Counted from the stretch's first letter, positions 17,540 to 26,527 are shown. The stretch is 64,000 bases of DNA from Niallia sp. XMNu-256 (GCF_036670015.1 NZ_CP137637.1:57501-121500); one strand, 5' to 3'. The notes: a model not told the origin generated them from the sequence alone. Numbers and translations: made by a program.

Positions 17540-17667
17540 GATTTAAATTAAGCCCTAATTGTAGCTTTAAAACAGAGTTTGATAATTTTTAAAGGTTAAT
17601 CGCTTATAAAAATTGATCAAGAATCCTGTGTTGTGCAGGGTTCTTTCTTATTAATCAATCGGGCCAT
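17410..17667 (+). repeat. Direct repeat copy B: degraded hydrolase 3' end plus terminator
   Basis: Counterpart of 14856-15078, with scattered substitutions and an insertion of about 30 nt after the AACAGAGTTTGA stretch. The terminator-like hairpin and the CAATCGGGCCAT motif are kept. The following 17668-17900 holds no recognised gene. Confidence 0.85.
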
Positions 17668-18002
17668 TTCCTTTAATAATACTCAATAAAGAATTGGATA
17701 TTTATGTTAGAATTTTGGGAGGCTGTAAAGAAATATACTTAAATTTAATGAATGTGATTGCACAATAAAAGGAGTCGCTTCTTGTGTTAAAGAACAGTGT
17801 ACTTCAATAAAAAAGAAAAAGGTGGAATTACTGAAAAAGGACTTAAACTGTAGGTATTGTTGCTAGGTTAAAGATTATTTTTGTATCAAAGTCTGGCTGA
17901 GAAATGGGTAAGAATGAAATGGTGTTTTTGTTAGCAAATAATGCAAATGCATTGTATACTTATTTTCATAAATATCGAAATAATAGAATTGAGGTTTTGA
18001 AC

Positions 18003-18272
18003 GTGTATGACGAAATTGCAGTAAAAGTTTATAAAGCACTTGGTGAGCCAACTCGATTACAAATTGTAAATAAATTAGCTAATTTACCAGAGATGGCTTG
18101 TAACGAAATAGTAGATGAACTAGATATAAACTCTAATTCCACGTTAACTCATCATTTAAAATTATTGATTGATTGTGGTTTACTGGTTGTAAAAAAAGAG
18201 GGTACTTATCGTTACTATAGTCTTCAACGTGATGTGTTAGAAAAATACGCACCAACTTTAATTCCAGATTAA
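18003..18272 (+). CDS. ArsR-family transcriptional regulator
   Basis: About 89 residues from GTG at 18003, which has GAGG 8 nt upstream; an in-frame ATG at 17904 would add 33 unusual residues. It contains KALGEPTRLQIVNKLA and SNSTLTHHLKLLIDCGLLVVKKEGTYRYYSL, a winged helix with the recognition helix and beta-wing typical of ArsR/SmtB repressors. Metal-binding Cys patterns of classic ArsR (CVC) are absent, so it may sense another signal. It lies just before the first flavin oxidoreductase gene and is a likely regulator of it. Confidence 0.8.
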   Translation: MYDEIAVKVYKALGEPTRLQIVNKLANLPEMACNEIVDELDINSNSTLTHHLKLLIDCGLLVVKKEGTYRYYSLQRDVLEKYAPTLIPD

Positions 18273-18346
18273 AGTTTTTAACCACTATTTCGATATTTAT
18301 AGAAATATCAAATCATAATAATGTTTAGAAGGAAGACAATAGACGT

Positions 18347-19375
18347 ATGGACAATAATATAGACGAGAATAAAATGGCAAAACATATACCATTAAATGTG
18401 CTTGATCATGTCAGTGTATCAGAAGGACAAACGGTAAGTGAAGCAATTGAGCAATCCATCGAAGCTGCTCAATTGTTAGATAAGCTTGGTTTTAAGAGAC
18501 TCTGGTTTGGAGAGCATCATAACATGATAAACTTGGCATCTGCAGCAAATTCCATCCTTATTGCTCAAGCTGCAATGGTGACTGAAAAAATTCGTGTTGG
18601 CTCTGGCGGTATTATGCTGCCCAATTTTGCCCCACTGCAGGTAGCTGAGAATTTTGGCACACTTGCACAAATGTTTCCTAATAGAATTGATTTAGGCCTC
18701 GGACGGGCTCAAGGCACCGATGCTCGGACTGCTCAACTGCTTATTCGTTCCGGTAGTGATCCACAATCTTTTGCTAATTCTATTTATGACCTCACTGGAT
18801 GGTTCAGTGATGAGGGCTTGGCACATAGTGTACCTGTAACCTCTAATGTAGGGACAGGCACAAATGTACCAATATGGGTCTTAGGTTCAAGTATGAATGG
18901 TGCCTCGATTGCAGGTCAACTGGGTTTGCCTTTTTCCGTTGCCTCGCATTTCACCCCGGATAATTATAGAGAGAAGATTGACTTGTATCGTTCGACATTC
19001 AAATCGACAGCACCAACGGCACAAATTGAAGAACCTTATGTCATGGCTGGGATTAACGTACTTGTTGCTCCAACAGATGAGGAAGCACAAAGACTTTGGA
19101 CCACGACACAGCAATTTTTATTGGATGCACAAACTGGAAAACAGCAATTATTACAACCACCTGTGGATCCTGAAGAAATTGGAACGGAACAGGAAAGGGC
19201 ACTTATAGAATCCATGTTCAGCAACAAAGCGGTCGGTTCTCCGGAAACAGTACGTAAGAAATTGGAAGAATTTACGGAGTACAGTGGGGCCGATGAACTG
19301 ATTGTTGTGACGTACACCTACGATCCGGAAGATAGGAAGCGGTCGATGGAGCTGCTTGCTGAACTCTGGTTTTAA
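18347..19375 (+). CDS. LLM-class flavin-dependent oxidoreductase
   Basis: 342 residues with the luciferase-like monooxygenase pattern: PLNVLDHVSVSEGQT at the start, RLWFGEHHNM, VGSGGIMLPNFAPLQVAE, and RIDLGLGRAQGTD. These fit the MsnO8/bacterial-luciferase-like group, which uses reduced FMN or F420 to oxidise small molecules. It follows the ArsR gene by about 75 nt with GAAGGAAG upstream. A second, different member lies at 19668-20666, suggesting a paired oxidoreductase system. The substrate cannot be told from sequence. Confidence 0.85.
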   Translation: MDNNIDENKMAKHIPLNVLDHVSVSEGQTVSEAIEQSIEAAQLLDKLGFKRLWFGEHHNMINLASAANSILIAQAAMVTEKIRVGSGGIMLPNFAPLQVAENFGTLAQMFPNRIDLGLGRAQGTDARTAQLLIRSGSDPQSFANSIYDLTGWFSDEGLAHSVPVTSNVGTGTNVPIWVLGSSMNGASIAGQLGLPFSVASHFTPDNYREKIDLYRSTFKSTAPTAQIEEPYVMAGINVLVAPTDEEAQRLWTTTQQFLLDAQTGKQQLLQPPVDPEEIGTEQERALIESMFSNKAVGSPETVRKKLEEFTEYSGADELIVVTYTYDPEDRKRSMELLAELWF

Positions 19376-19382
19376 TTGGTTA

Positions 19383-19526
19383 TTATTTACACCAGAGGGC
19401 CGAGAAATAATAGAGACGATTCAAAACGTTTGGAAAAAGCAGCAAGGTCAGTTATTGGAATGCATGTCATCCGAGGAACTAATCATATTAAAAAAACTCT
19501 TGAAAAAAATGTCTAAGAATCTATGA
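19383..19526 (+). pseudogene. MarR-family regulator fragment (C-terminal part)
   Basis: In the reading frame with FTPEGREIIETIQNVWKK, ending MSKNL and a stop at 19524, this looks like the last 45 residues of a MarR repressor. No start or DNA-binding domain remains. It abuts the stop of the oxidoreductase gene, so a deletion probably joined them. The assignment is by pattern. Confidence 0.55.
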
Positions 19527-19667
19527 TAGCTCAGCTTTTTTAAAAAATGATTTGTATACTAATGACTTTCGACAAATCATTTACCTCATCTCAAATGTGG
19601 TGAATAGATCTTTAGGTACATAGGTATCGAATTATGATTGAATAAGAAGATTGGAAGGATATAAAAA

Positions 19668-20666
19668 ATGAGATTAAGTATTTTAGATCAAGCCCCTATT
19701 ACGAAGGGAAACAATGCAGTAGATGCTTTAAAAAAGGCGGAAGAATTGGCTATTTTAGGCGATAAATTAGGCTATCATCGAATGTGGATGGCAGAACATC
19801 ACGGAACAAATGACTTTGCTAGTTCATCTCCTGAAGTAACGGCAGCTCATTTGGCTGCTAAAACGAGAAATATTCGAATCGGCACCGGGGGCGTGATGAT
19901 GATGCATTATTCCCCATTAAAACTAGCTGAAGTGTTTAAAACATTAAGTGCATTTTCACCTGGCAGGATTGACTTTGGAGTGGGTCGAGCTCCGGGCGGG
20001 GATCAGCGTTCCATCTACGCCTTATCCGAAGGACGTCAGCCATTAGTGAACAATATGTATGAAAAACTTGATATGGCATTGCAATTGATCAACGACGAAA
20101 TACCTGAAGATCCTTTATATAATCAAACAATCGCTACGCCATCCCGAGTCAAATTGCCGGAAGCTTGGCTGTTGGGCTCGACTGGTAATAGTGCGATTCA
20201 GGCAGGAATCAGGGGGATTGGTTATTCATTTGCACAATTTTTCAATGGGGAAATGAATAAGCAAATTTTGGATGCCTATAAAAAGAACTTTCAACCTTCT
20301 GCTTTTATGGAAAAACCAGAAATCAATGTTTCCTATATGGTGACAACAGCTGAAACAAAAGAAGAAGCTGAATTCGAAGCAAAGCCTCAAGATATTTGGC
20401 GTTTACTGTTTATGAGGGGAAGAATCGCACCACTTTTGACACCGGAAGAGGCACGTGATTATCCATTGACGGAAATGGATCACATGATCATTCAAGAAAA
20501 CCGTAAAATCCATTTAGTGGGAGATGCGAAGGAAATTGCGAAGCTGTTACAAAAAGAACAAGAACAATATGGATTTGATGAAGCAATGATTGTCAGTATT
20601 CCCCATTCACAAGAAAAACGCCTAGATGTCTATCGATTATTAGCAAGGGAATTGTTGTCAGTTTGA
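19668..20666 (+). CDS. LLM-class flavin-dependent oxidoreductase
   Basis: 332 residues starting LSILDQAPITKGNNAVDALKK. It contains YHRMWMAEHHGTNDFASSSPEV, IRIGTGGVMMMHYSPLKLAE and RIDFGVGRAPGGD, hallmarks of the luciferase-like family. It differs clearly from the neighbour at 18347-19375, sharing only family motifs, so it is not a recent duplicate. Preceded by GGAAGGAT. It probably acts in the same redox pathway as its neighbours; the substrate is unknown. Confidence 0.85.
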   Translation: MRLSILDQAPITKGNNAVDALKKAEELAILGDKLGYHRMWMAEHHGTNDFASSSPEVTAAHLAAKTRNIRIGTGGVMMMHYSPLKLAEVFKTLSAFSPGRIDFGVGRAPGGDQRSIYALSEGRQPLVNNMYEKLDMALQLINDEIPEDPLYNQTIATPSRVKLPEAWLLGSTGNSAIQAGIRGIGYSFAQFFNGEMNKQILDAYKKNFQPSAFMEKPEINVSYMVTTAETKEEAEFEAKPQDIWRLLFMRGRIAPLLTPEEARDYPLTEMDHMIIQENRKIHLVGDAKEIAKLLQKEQEQYGFDEAMIVSIPHSQEKRLDVYRLLARELLSV

Positions 20667-21020
20667 ATGAAGGATTTAATGAAATCAAATTTACTTGTTA
20701 CAAGATATTGAAGTCATGGGCGAGCAGAATGGAATGCTGTTACGACAAATGACCCTAGAACTACGGCTAACTACGGCGTTAGTGTGGCAAACCGAAAGGA
20801 AGAAAACCATTTGCAGATTGATTTGCACATAGCCTTTCCTAAATTAGTTCTATGAACAATCACTGATAAAAATGCTAGTTTATGCTTTTAAAGAGTTTAT
20901 TGTTTTGTTGCAATTAAGCATTAGCATTAGCAGCTAGCTAACCCGATGCTTGTTTTTCTTTAGGTGGAATGTTAAAAAGGCTAGCTTACATAAAAACTAC
21001 TAAGAAGGAAGTGTTTGAAT
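20667..21020. other. Gap with no recognised gene
   Basis: 354 nt. A short open stretch near 20710-20850 may be a coding remnant, but it could not be matched to a family. A GAAGGAAGTG ribosome site for the next gene closes the gap. Confidence 0.4.
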
Positions 21021-21701
21021 ATGACAAACAGAGTAATAAAAAGACAAGAAATTCTTGATGCGTTTAACTTTAGACGTGCTATAAAAGTCTTTGATCCAAC
21101 AAAAAAGATCTCAGAGGATGACTTTAATGTAATCTTAGAAGCAGCCCGGCTTTCACCTAGCTCATCTGGCTATGAGCCTTGGAAATTCCTCATTGTCCAA
21201 AATCAGGAACTCAGAGAAAGGCTAAAAGAAATTTCTCCAGGAGCACAAGGTCATCTACCAACTGCGAGCCATTTCGTCATCATTCTTGCAAGAACAATCA
21301 AAGATACAAAGTATGACTCAGAATACGTAAAAAACCAAGCACTTAATGTTATGGGATATCCAGCTGAAATGTATGATCAACTGAAAGACATTTATAGAGA
21401 ATTCCAAGTAGAACAACAAAATCTCCTAGTAAACGAACGTACAATGTTGGATTGGGCTGGAAAGTCAACCTATATTCCCCTTGCCAATATGATGACTGTA
21501 GCAGCATTACTTGGAATTGACTCTTGTCCAATAGAAGGATTCTATCGTGATAAGGTCCAAAAACTCCTTCAGGAAGAAAACCTACTAGAGGATGGTCACT
21601 TAGCTGTTTCGGCTATGGTCGCATTTGGATACCGAGCAAACGAGCCTGAATTCCCTAGGGGAAGAAAAGATATGAAGGATATTGTACAGTGGATAAATTA
21701 A
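21021..21701 (+). CDS. NAD(P)H-dependent nitroreductase family protein
   Basis: 226 residues starting at the ATG after AAGAAGGAAGTG. FNFRRAIKVFDPTKKISEDDF, ARLSPSSSGYEPWKFLIV and the late GIDSCPIEGF are signature parts of FMN-binding nitroreductases such as Bacillus YfkO. The enzyme reduces nitro-aromatics, quinones or flavins with NAD(P)H. It could supply reduced flavin to the two LLM enzymes upstream, which is inferred from proximity only. An in-frame TTG six bases earlier is a weaker start. Confidence 0.88.
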   Translation: MTNRVIKRQEILDAFNFRRAIKVFDPTKKISEDDFNVILEAARLSPSSSGYEPWKFLIVQNQELRERLKEISPGAQGHLPTASHFVIILARTIKDTKYDSEYVKNQALNVMGYPAEMYDQLKDIYREFQVEQQNLLVNERTMLDWAGKSTYIPLANMMTVAALLGIDSCPIEGFYRDKVQKLLQEENLLEDGHLAVSAMVAFGYRANEPEFPRGRKDMKDIVQWIN

Positions 21702-21962
21702 TGATTTCAGACACGTTGTAAAGAGATTTCTTTTTAAAAATAAAAGATTCCTTTCTTTAATGAGCATTAATATGTTATATAACTTGAAGATTCTTGTCTG
21801 TTTTTGTACAAACTTTATTATCCTTGGACATTTATTGAGAACTGTAGTAACCATTTTCTACAGTTCTTTTCGTTCTTTAATTAAATGGCTCTAGGTATAT
21901 GTATCATTGCCTTTTAAAATTATAGGGTCCCATTTCCAATATTCCGATAAGTCTTTTCTGAA

Positions 21963-22501
21963 GCTTTCTGTCATTCTGTACGTGTCGCTTCGGTATTAAA
22001 TGGCCCGATAACCACGGTCTGTACGGCTAAAGCCTACATTCCGTAGGTTCCTGTTCCATTTGCGGTAAGCCGCCATACCGAACGAGCCGAAAACCTTTAA
22101 GGTCAAAAGCAGAGAAGACGGGTCTATAGGGGCATTGAACCCCCATAAACCCGACTGTATACAGCTTCGCCTTAATACAGTTCGCTTCTAATTCTAAACT
22201 TGCTTTTAGCAGGTTTAGAATTATTTGCTTTATTATAACGGCTTCAGGGCATCGAGCCCATTGCCGTTAGGTGGCTACATCCCTTGCGGTCTGTTTTTAG
22301 CCGCCGGGGGTGGGGTGGGTTATCCCCTTCCTTCGTTCTCCTCATTGTAACAAGTTCGCTTATGACAGTGAGAAGGGCAGGCGTTCGAGGAAAGAAATCG
22401 GTAAAGCCAAGTAGGCTAAGTTAGAGTAACCTTGCCAAAAACGCAAGCTAACTATAACTAAGTCATTGGGCTTCACTCGATTTCTAACGACAAAGCCCAA
22501 A
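21963..22501 (+). ncRNA. Candidate structured RNA repeat, copy 1
   Basis: A 539-nt, GC-richer element repeated at 31198-31738 and partly at 61639-62067. Visible hairpins: 22154-22160/22175-22181 (ACTGTAT/ATACAGT); a 14-bp stem 22190-22203/22209-22222; TAACGGC/GCCGTTA enclosing GGGC/GCCC near 22236-22269; 22270-22277/22298-22305 (GGTGGCTA/TAGCCGCC); and the long-range AGAAATCG 22393-22400 with CGATTTCT 22478-22485. In copy 2 the arms 31506-31513/31534-31541 read GGCGTCTA/TAGACGCC, a compensatory G-C to T-A change. Homology to copy 3 runs on to about 22590, ending just before a radC relic. It is non-coding; strand choice follows copy 1's position upstream of radC. Family unknown. Confidence 0.6.
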
Positions 22502-22617
22502 AAGCAGGGACTTTGTCTACCCCTCTCTGGCAAGTTCGCTTCTTCGTTAGCGAACCCTTCTCACTGTTTGCGCGAATTGTTCAGTCTCTCCCGAACAAAG
22601 AAAGGAGAGAGGAAAAG

Positions 22618-23035
22618 ATGAAAACAATTTATGAAATTTTAAGAATCAAACAGGTAATCAAAGAGGTAGAAGGGGACGAGAAGTTTATTGTTCGTTCACC
22701 GGAAGATGCTGCAAAAATTGCAGCAGAGTTTATTGGCGATGAGGACAGAGAGGTATTTTTCGTGATGTGTCTGAACACCAAAAATAGAGTAGTTGCCGTT
22801 CACCGTTGCCATGTTAGGGGATTAAATGTCAGCTTAGTTATTCCAAGAGAAGTGTTTAAGTCCGCAATCCTTCAACCAACATCCAAGTGAGGATACATAT
22901 CCAAGCAGAGAGGATATAGAAGTAACCAAAAGATTAGTAGAATGCGGTAAGATTCTCAGGATTGAGGTACTGGATCACGTCATTGTAAATGTTGAGGAAG
23001 GGTATTACAGTATGAAAGAAAAGGGATACATCTGA
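22618..23035 (+). pseudogene. radC: RadC-like JAB-domain protein, broken
   Basis: From ATG 22618 with an AAAGGAGAGAGG site it reads 90 codons, including SPEDAAKIAAEFIGDEDREVF and HVRGLNVSLVIPREVFKSAIL, then stops. The same family continues in another frame as PSREDIEVTKRLVECGKIL to SMKEKGYI, stop at 23033-23035. About ten residues, including the first His of the HxHPSGD metal motif, are deleted with a frameshift. Mobile-element RadC proteins are JAMM/MPN-fold proteins of unclear role. This copy cannot be active as a JAMM enzyme. Confidence 0.8.
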
Positions 23036-23075
23036 ACCAGAGAGAGAAAGCAATCTCCCTATTTTTACTTATAAC

Positions 23076-23125
23076 TGTATACAATATATACATAATTATA
23101 TTATAATTTGTATACAGTGTATACA
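23076..23125 (+). promoter_or_regulatory. Three TGTATACA operators around a promoter
   Basis: The palindrome TGTATACA occurs at 23076-23083, 23109-23116 and 23118-23125. TATAAT at 23102-23107 lies between the first copy and the other two and is a good -10 element. The last copy abuts the ribosome site of the next gene. The arrangement suits a repressor binding site, perhaps for the gene's own product. Confidence 0.55.
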
Positions 23126-23137
23126 GGAGGAGATTAA

Positions 23138-23632
23138 ATGAAAAATACAACCAAGCGTATCATTGAAAAGTTTCCGAGTTTAGAAGAAAAAGTGTTGGAG
23201 ATGACTGGAAGTAGGCTAGTAGTCGGTGAAGATATATCTTTAGATTCAGTGGAGTGTACGTTTTTAAAATTAGCGTTGTTTTTTGAAAATCCGGAGAACG
23301 CTCATTTTGATTTAGCATCTCTATATAAAGATTTAGATAATGATTGGTTGGAATGGGCTCTTGAATTAATCACACATTTTTTTCAGAAGGATACGTTTTT
23401 AATTCAAAATCCGTCTTTTGTGATCATTAAAGATGGCTCTGATTATCTGAATTTAACTCAATTCGCACAATTTTTAACAGATCAAGGCTTAAGGTATGAC
23501 AGGCAAAAGGTGAATTTATATTATGAACGAGGAAAAATTCCTCAACCTGATTTGTTGATTGGTGGTACGAAATATTGGTCCCGAGCAACTGCTTCTAGAT
23601 ATATGGAACAGGAAAAAAGTCGATATACCTAA
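23138..23632 (+). CDS. Uncharacterised protein with C-terminal HTH-like domain
   Basis: 164 residues. The N-terminal part (1-100) is acidic and has no recognised motif. The last 60 residues, LNLTQFAQFLTDQGLRYDRQKVNLYYERGKIPQPD, then IGGTKYWSRATASRYM, look like an excisionase/MerR-type winged helix that reads DNA. It starts after AGGAGGAG at 23126-23133, just behind three TGTATACA palindromes, so autoregulation is plausible. It may be a plasmid regulator or partition accessory; not identified. Confidence 0.6.
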   Translation: MKNTTKRIIEKFPSLEEKVLEMTGSRLVVGEDISLDSVECTFLKLALFFENPENAHFDLASLYKDLDNDWLEWALELITHFFQKDTFLIQNPSFVIIKDGSDYLNLTQFAQFLTDQGLRYDRQKVNLYYERGKIPQPDLLIGGTKYWSRATASRYMEQEKSRYT

Positions 23633-23704
23633 CGAGAAGACTTATAATTTATTAAATTATAATCGGTATTTTAATACACATTATCTCAATGCTGATCAAA
23701 ATGC

Positions 23705-23766
23705 AAAAAGAGCCAGAATATACAAGAAGTGCATAAAAGCTTGCATATTTCCGGCTCTTTTATTTT
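23705..23766 (+). terminator. Terminator after the HTH protein gene
   Basis: Arms AAAAAGAGCC (23705-23714) and GGCTCTTTT (23753-23761) enclose a nested TGCA/TGCA stem, followed by T-rich sequence. Confidence 0.65.
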
Positions 23767-23780
23767 ATTTATTATTTTGT

Positions 23781-25300
23781 TAAAGCACCCGTTCGTAATA
23801 TAAGGTTAGCCAGATTTTTCTGGTTGACCTTTTTATATATGGTCATATGATTACGGTAGTCGGGGTAGAACGTCGCACCCGTGGGACTCGATCCCGTCAG
23901 CTAAACTGTTCACCCCCTACTTGTATAAGCATGTTTCAGGCTGGTTGGGACAAGGATCCCGTTTAACAAGCGAACCTATGACATTACAAGGAGCCTTAGG
24001 GGATACCGACAATTGTTGTTTTACAGAGGAGGAGATTTGATTATGAATCCGGTCATTGGTCTGGATGTTTCAAAAGGTGAAAGTCAAGTTCAAGCATTTT
24101 TAGATAAAGGCAAACCATATCGCAAGAGCTTTAGTATCAAACACAATACTGATGGTTTAGGTAGTTTATTAGAGTTTCTTCATGAAGTAGAGAGTTCAGC
24201 TGGTGGTTATCAACCTTCGGTCATTTTAGAATTAACAGGACACTACCATTTTCCTGTCATTCAATTTCTTGAGGAGAAAAATTATGTTTATATTGTTGTC
24301 AATCCTCTTATCTCACATCGAGCCAAAAGTTCGAGTTTACGAAAGGTAAAAACAGATGTGGTTGATGCTTATCACTTTTTCGAGCTGTTTTATAAAGAAG
24401 AGTTAGAGCCTTATAAAAAAAGAGGAATTCAACTATTAAACCTTCGTAATCTAACAAGACAACAAGAAAGTATTACCGAAGTATCAGCACAGACTAAAAT
24501 ACAGCTACATACCCTTTTGGATCAGGTATTTCCTGAATATAAAGGAGTTTTTGGAAGCTTATATTTAAAGGTCTCATTGCTTACATTATTAGCATTTCCT
24601 ACTTCAGAAGCAGTGCTAAGTGCGAGTAAAAAAGAAATAACAGAGAAAATAGCTTCGCTATGTATAAGTGGTTCAGATGCATGGGCAAACGAAAAGGCTA
24701 AAAAGTTAAGGGAAGCAGCCCTTCGTAACCCGTTTCAAAACTGTACCAGAGTAATATTTTTAATCTTGAGTTATTAGTCAAGATCGTTCTTCAATATCAA
24801 GAGCATCTATCTACGATCGCAAATGAAATAGATGCCCTCGCTAAAGAAATTGAAGAATACCATATACTCCAGTCTATCCCTGGAATCTGAGAGAAAATCG
24901 CTGCCACGATTATTTCCGAGATTGGAGAGATAGATCGGTTTAATGATGCCAAAAAGCTCGTTACATTCACTGGAGTCGATCCAAGTGTGTATTCTTCTGG
25001 TAAGTTTACTGCGTCAGTAAACCGAATTACCAAACGAGGCTCTTGTAGGCTTCGTCATGCCCTGTATATGGCTATTCAAAGTGGTATTTGTGATTCCCGT
25101 AAGAAGAAAACGACTGATGAGATCATAGCACGCAATAAAAGACTAAGAGAGTTTTATGATAAGAAACGTGAAGAAGGAAAACCCTTCAGAGTCGCAGTCA
25201 TTGCATGTGTTAATAAGCTCTTACATTGGATTTATGCCTTACTAAAAAGCAGAACCACTTTCCAAGATATAGCTTAAAAACTATATCCAACTAAATACAA
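23781..25300 (+). mobile_element. IS110-family insertion sequence, inactivated
   Basis: The element comprises a 5' non-coding part (23781-24042) with GC-rich, hairpin-forming sequence and the broken transposase gene at 24043-25277. In IS110 elements such a leader encodes the bridge RNA that chooses the target; that function is inferred. The first 42 nt recur exactly, inverted, at 36429-36470. The right boundary is approximate. Confidence 0.6.
24043..25277 (+). pseudogene. IS110-family transposase, frameshifted with internal stop
   Basis: The start ATG follows AGAGGAGGAG. The N-terminal DEDD domain is intact: GLDVSK, ILELTGHYHF, KVKTDVVDAYHFF. After ALRNPFQ the frame shifts by one base in an A-run near 24738-24741 and the protein continues in another frame. 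A TGA at 24887-24889 falls inside the PGIGEKIA motif. The rest reads FTGVDPSVYSSGKFTAS to the end, the tail domain with the conserved serine region. Two lesions make it inactive. Confidence 0.85.
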
Positions 25301-25641
25301 CAAAACCTTCCAATTACACCAGAGAGGAAGGTATTTGGCATGAGTATTTTTAGTATAACATGATGTAATTAATATATTTATTTAAAAATGTTGACAAACT
25401 ATTAGCTGGTTTAGCTTAACGCTCTCCTTTACTAAACTATTGTGTACCAAATAAGTAGATAATAATTTTGCGGATTACTTCCTATTAATAATTTGTGTAA
25501 TTCCTTCCTCTTATACTCTTCTTGTTCTCTCCTAAGCTTACTTAAATAACTCCAAACAGTCAGCAGGGAAAACTTAACAGGATAATGAAAGAAAAAATGC
25601 TTAAAATAAATGTCAAAGTTCATTAAGAGGAGTGAGGACTT

Positions 25642-26025
25642 ATGTCATTGGAAACAACTTGTAAAATGGGACAAATTGAGTTGCAGTTATTAACAGATAA
25701 GAATATTTACAGTCAAGGAGAAACGATACAAGCTAAGGGTAAAATTATAAATAAAGGTAATGATCCATATACCTATAGGGGATCAAGCACTTGCGATAAT
25801 AACTTATATTTCTCAATATCCAATTCAGATGGTCATGATCAGTGGGCCGGTCAAGGAAGTGTTGACCCTAAATGGTGTACTGATGATCTCCGTCAATTTC
25901 AACTTACACCTCAAGCTTTAATTGAGAAAGAAGCAACATTTCCGGTAAATCATGACGAAGATGTTTATAACTTAAAGTGTAGATATGGAAACATCTCTGT
26001 ATCAATACCTATTATCGTTCAATGA
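25642..26025 (+). CDS. Uncharacterised Ig-like/BsuPI-like protein
   Basis: 127 residues without a signal peptide. The beta-strand-rich pattern LLTDKNIYSQGETIQAKGKIINKGNDPYTY resembles the intracellular proteinase-inhibitor (BsuPI) or Ig-like folds. Cys pairs at CDNN, WCTD and LKCRYG stand out. Preceded by AAGAGGAGTGAGG. The next gene starts 15 nt later, so the two form an operon of unknown role. Confidence 0.5.
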   Translation: MSLETTCKMGQIELQLLTDKNIYSQGETIQAKGKIINKGNDPYTYRGSSTCDNNLYFSISNSDGHDQWAGQGSVDPKWCTDDLRQFQLTPQALIEKEATFPVNHDEDVYNLKCRYGNISVSIPIIVQ

Positions 26026-26040
26026 GGGGAGAGTTTGATA

Positions 26041-26364
26041 ATGCAAATTACTGCGGCCATTGCTTTTCGTAAAAGTGGCATCATAACTGTTTTGGTTACG
26101 GGGAATCTTCCTAGATCGTGTGACTCCGCAAAGATAGTTGATAAATATCCTGGCGGAAATATTCATTATTTTCAAGACCCAGGTTATGCCCAGGTATTTA
26201 TTGAATATACAAGAAGCGGCGAAATGTGCCCTACAATTCTTACCCCATGGTTATCTAAAATTGATATAGAGGATAAGAAACATGATGAAGTGCAAATATT
26301 TATTGACGGGGAAACTGTATATACAACTATTGTAAATGAATCGGTTGAACCTATCCTTATTTAA
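26041..26364 (+). CDS. Uncharacterised protein, partner of upstream gene
   Basis: 107 residues starting at the ATG after GAGGGGAGAG; a TTG six bases earlier is less likely. Beta-rich and soluble, no signal peptide, with two Cys (RSCDS, EMCPT). No family recognised. It lies 15 nt after the 127-residue protein gene and shares its terminator (26371-26404), so the two were probably inherited as a pair. Confidence 0.5.
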   Translation: MQITAAIAFRKSGIITVLVTGNLPRSCDSAKIVDKYPGGNIHYFQDPGYAQVFIEYTRSGEMCPTILTPWLSKIDIEDKKHDEVQIFIDGETVYTTIVNESVEPILI

Positions 26365-26370
26365 ACATTC

Positions 26371-26404
26371 GAAAGATGAGAAATGGTCTTATTTCTCATC
26401 TTTT
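26371..26404. terminator. Terminator after the 25642-26364 gene pair
   Basis: Stem AAAGATGAGAAAT / ATTTCTCATCTTTT at 26372-26384 and 26391-26404. The sequence is nearly symmetrical, so it could also act on the reverse-strand operon ending at 26528. Confidence 0.75.
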
Positions 26405-26527
26405 ATAATTTGGTCATAACACCGAGCAAAACCATCGGGACGATAAGTTGCAGTTATATGCAAAAAATCTGAAAGCCCATCGATATTCGGTGAGCTTCGT
26501 TTTCAATAGCGTCTACAATTTTGCTAA

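Noticed and set aside
20710..20850. Possible remnant coding for AEWNAVTTNDPRTTANYG
   Set aside because: Looks protein-like, but no family could be named and there is no start.
25432..25623. 63-codon reverse-strand frame before the 25642 gene
   Set aside because: No ribosome site before its ATG and odd composition; it overlaps the promoter region of the gene pair.
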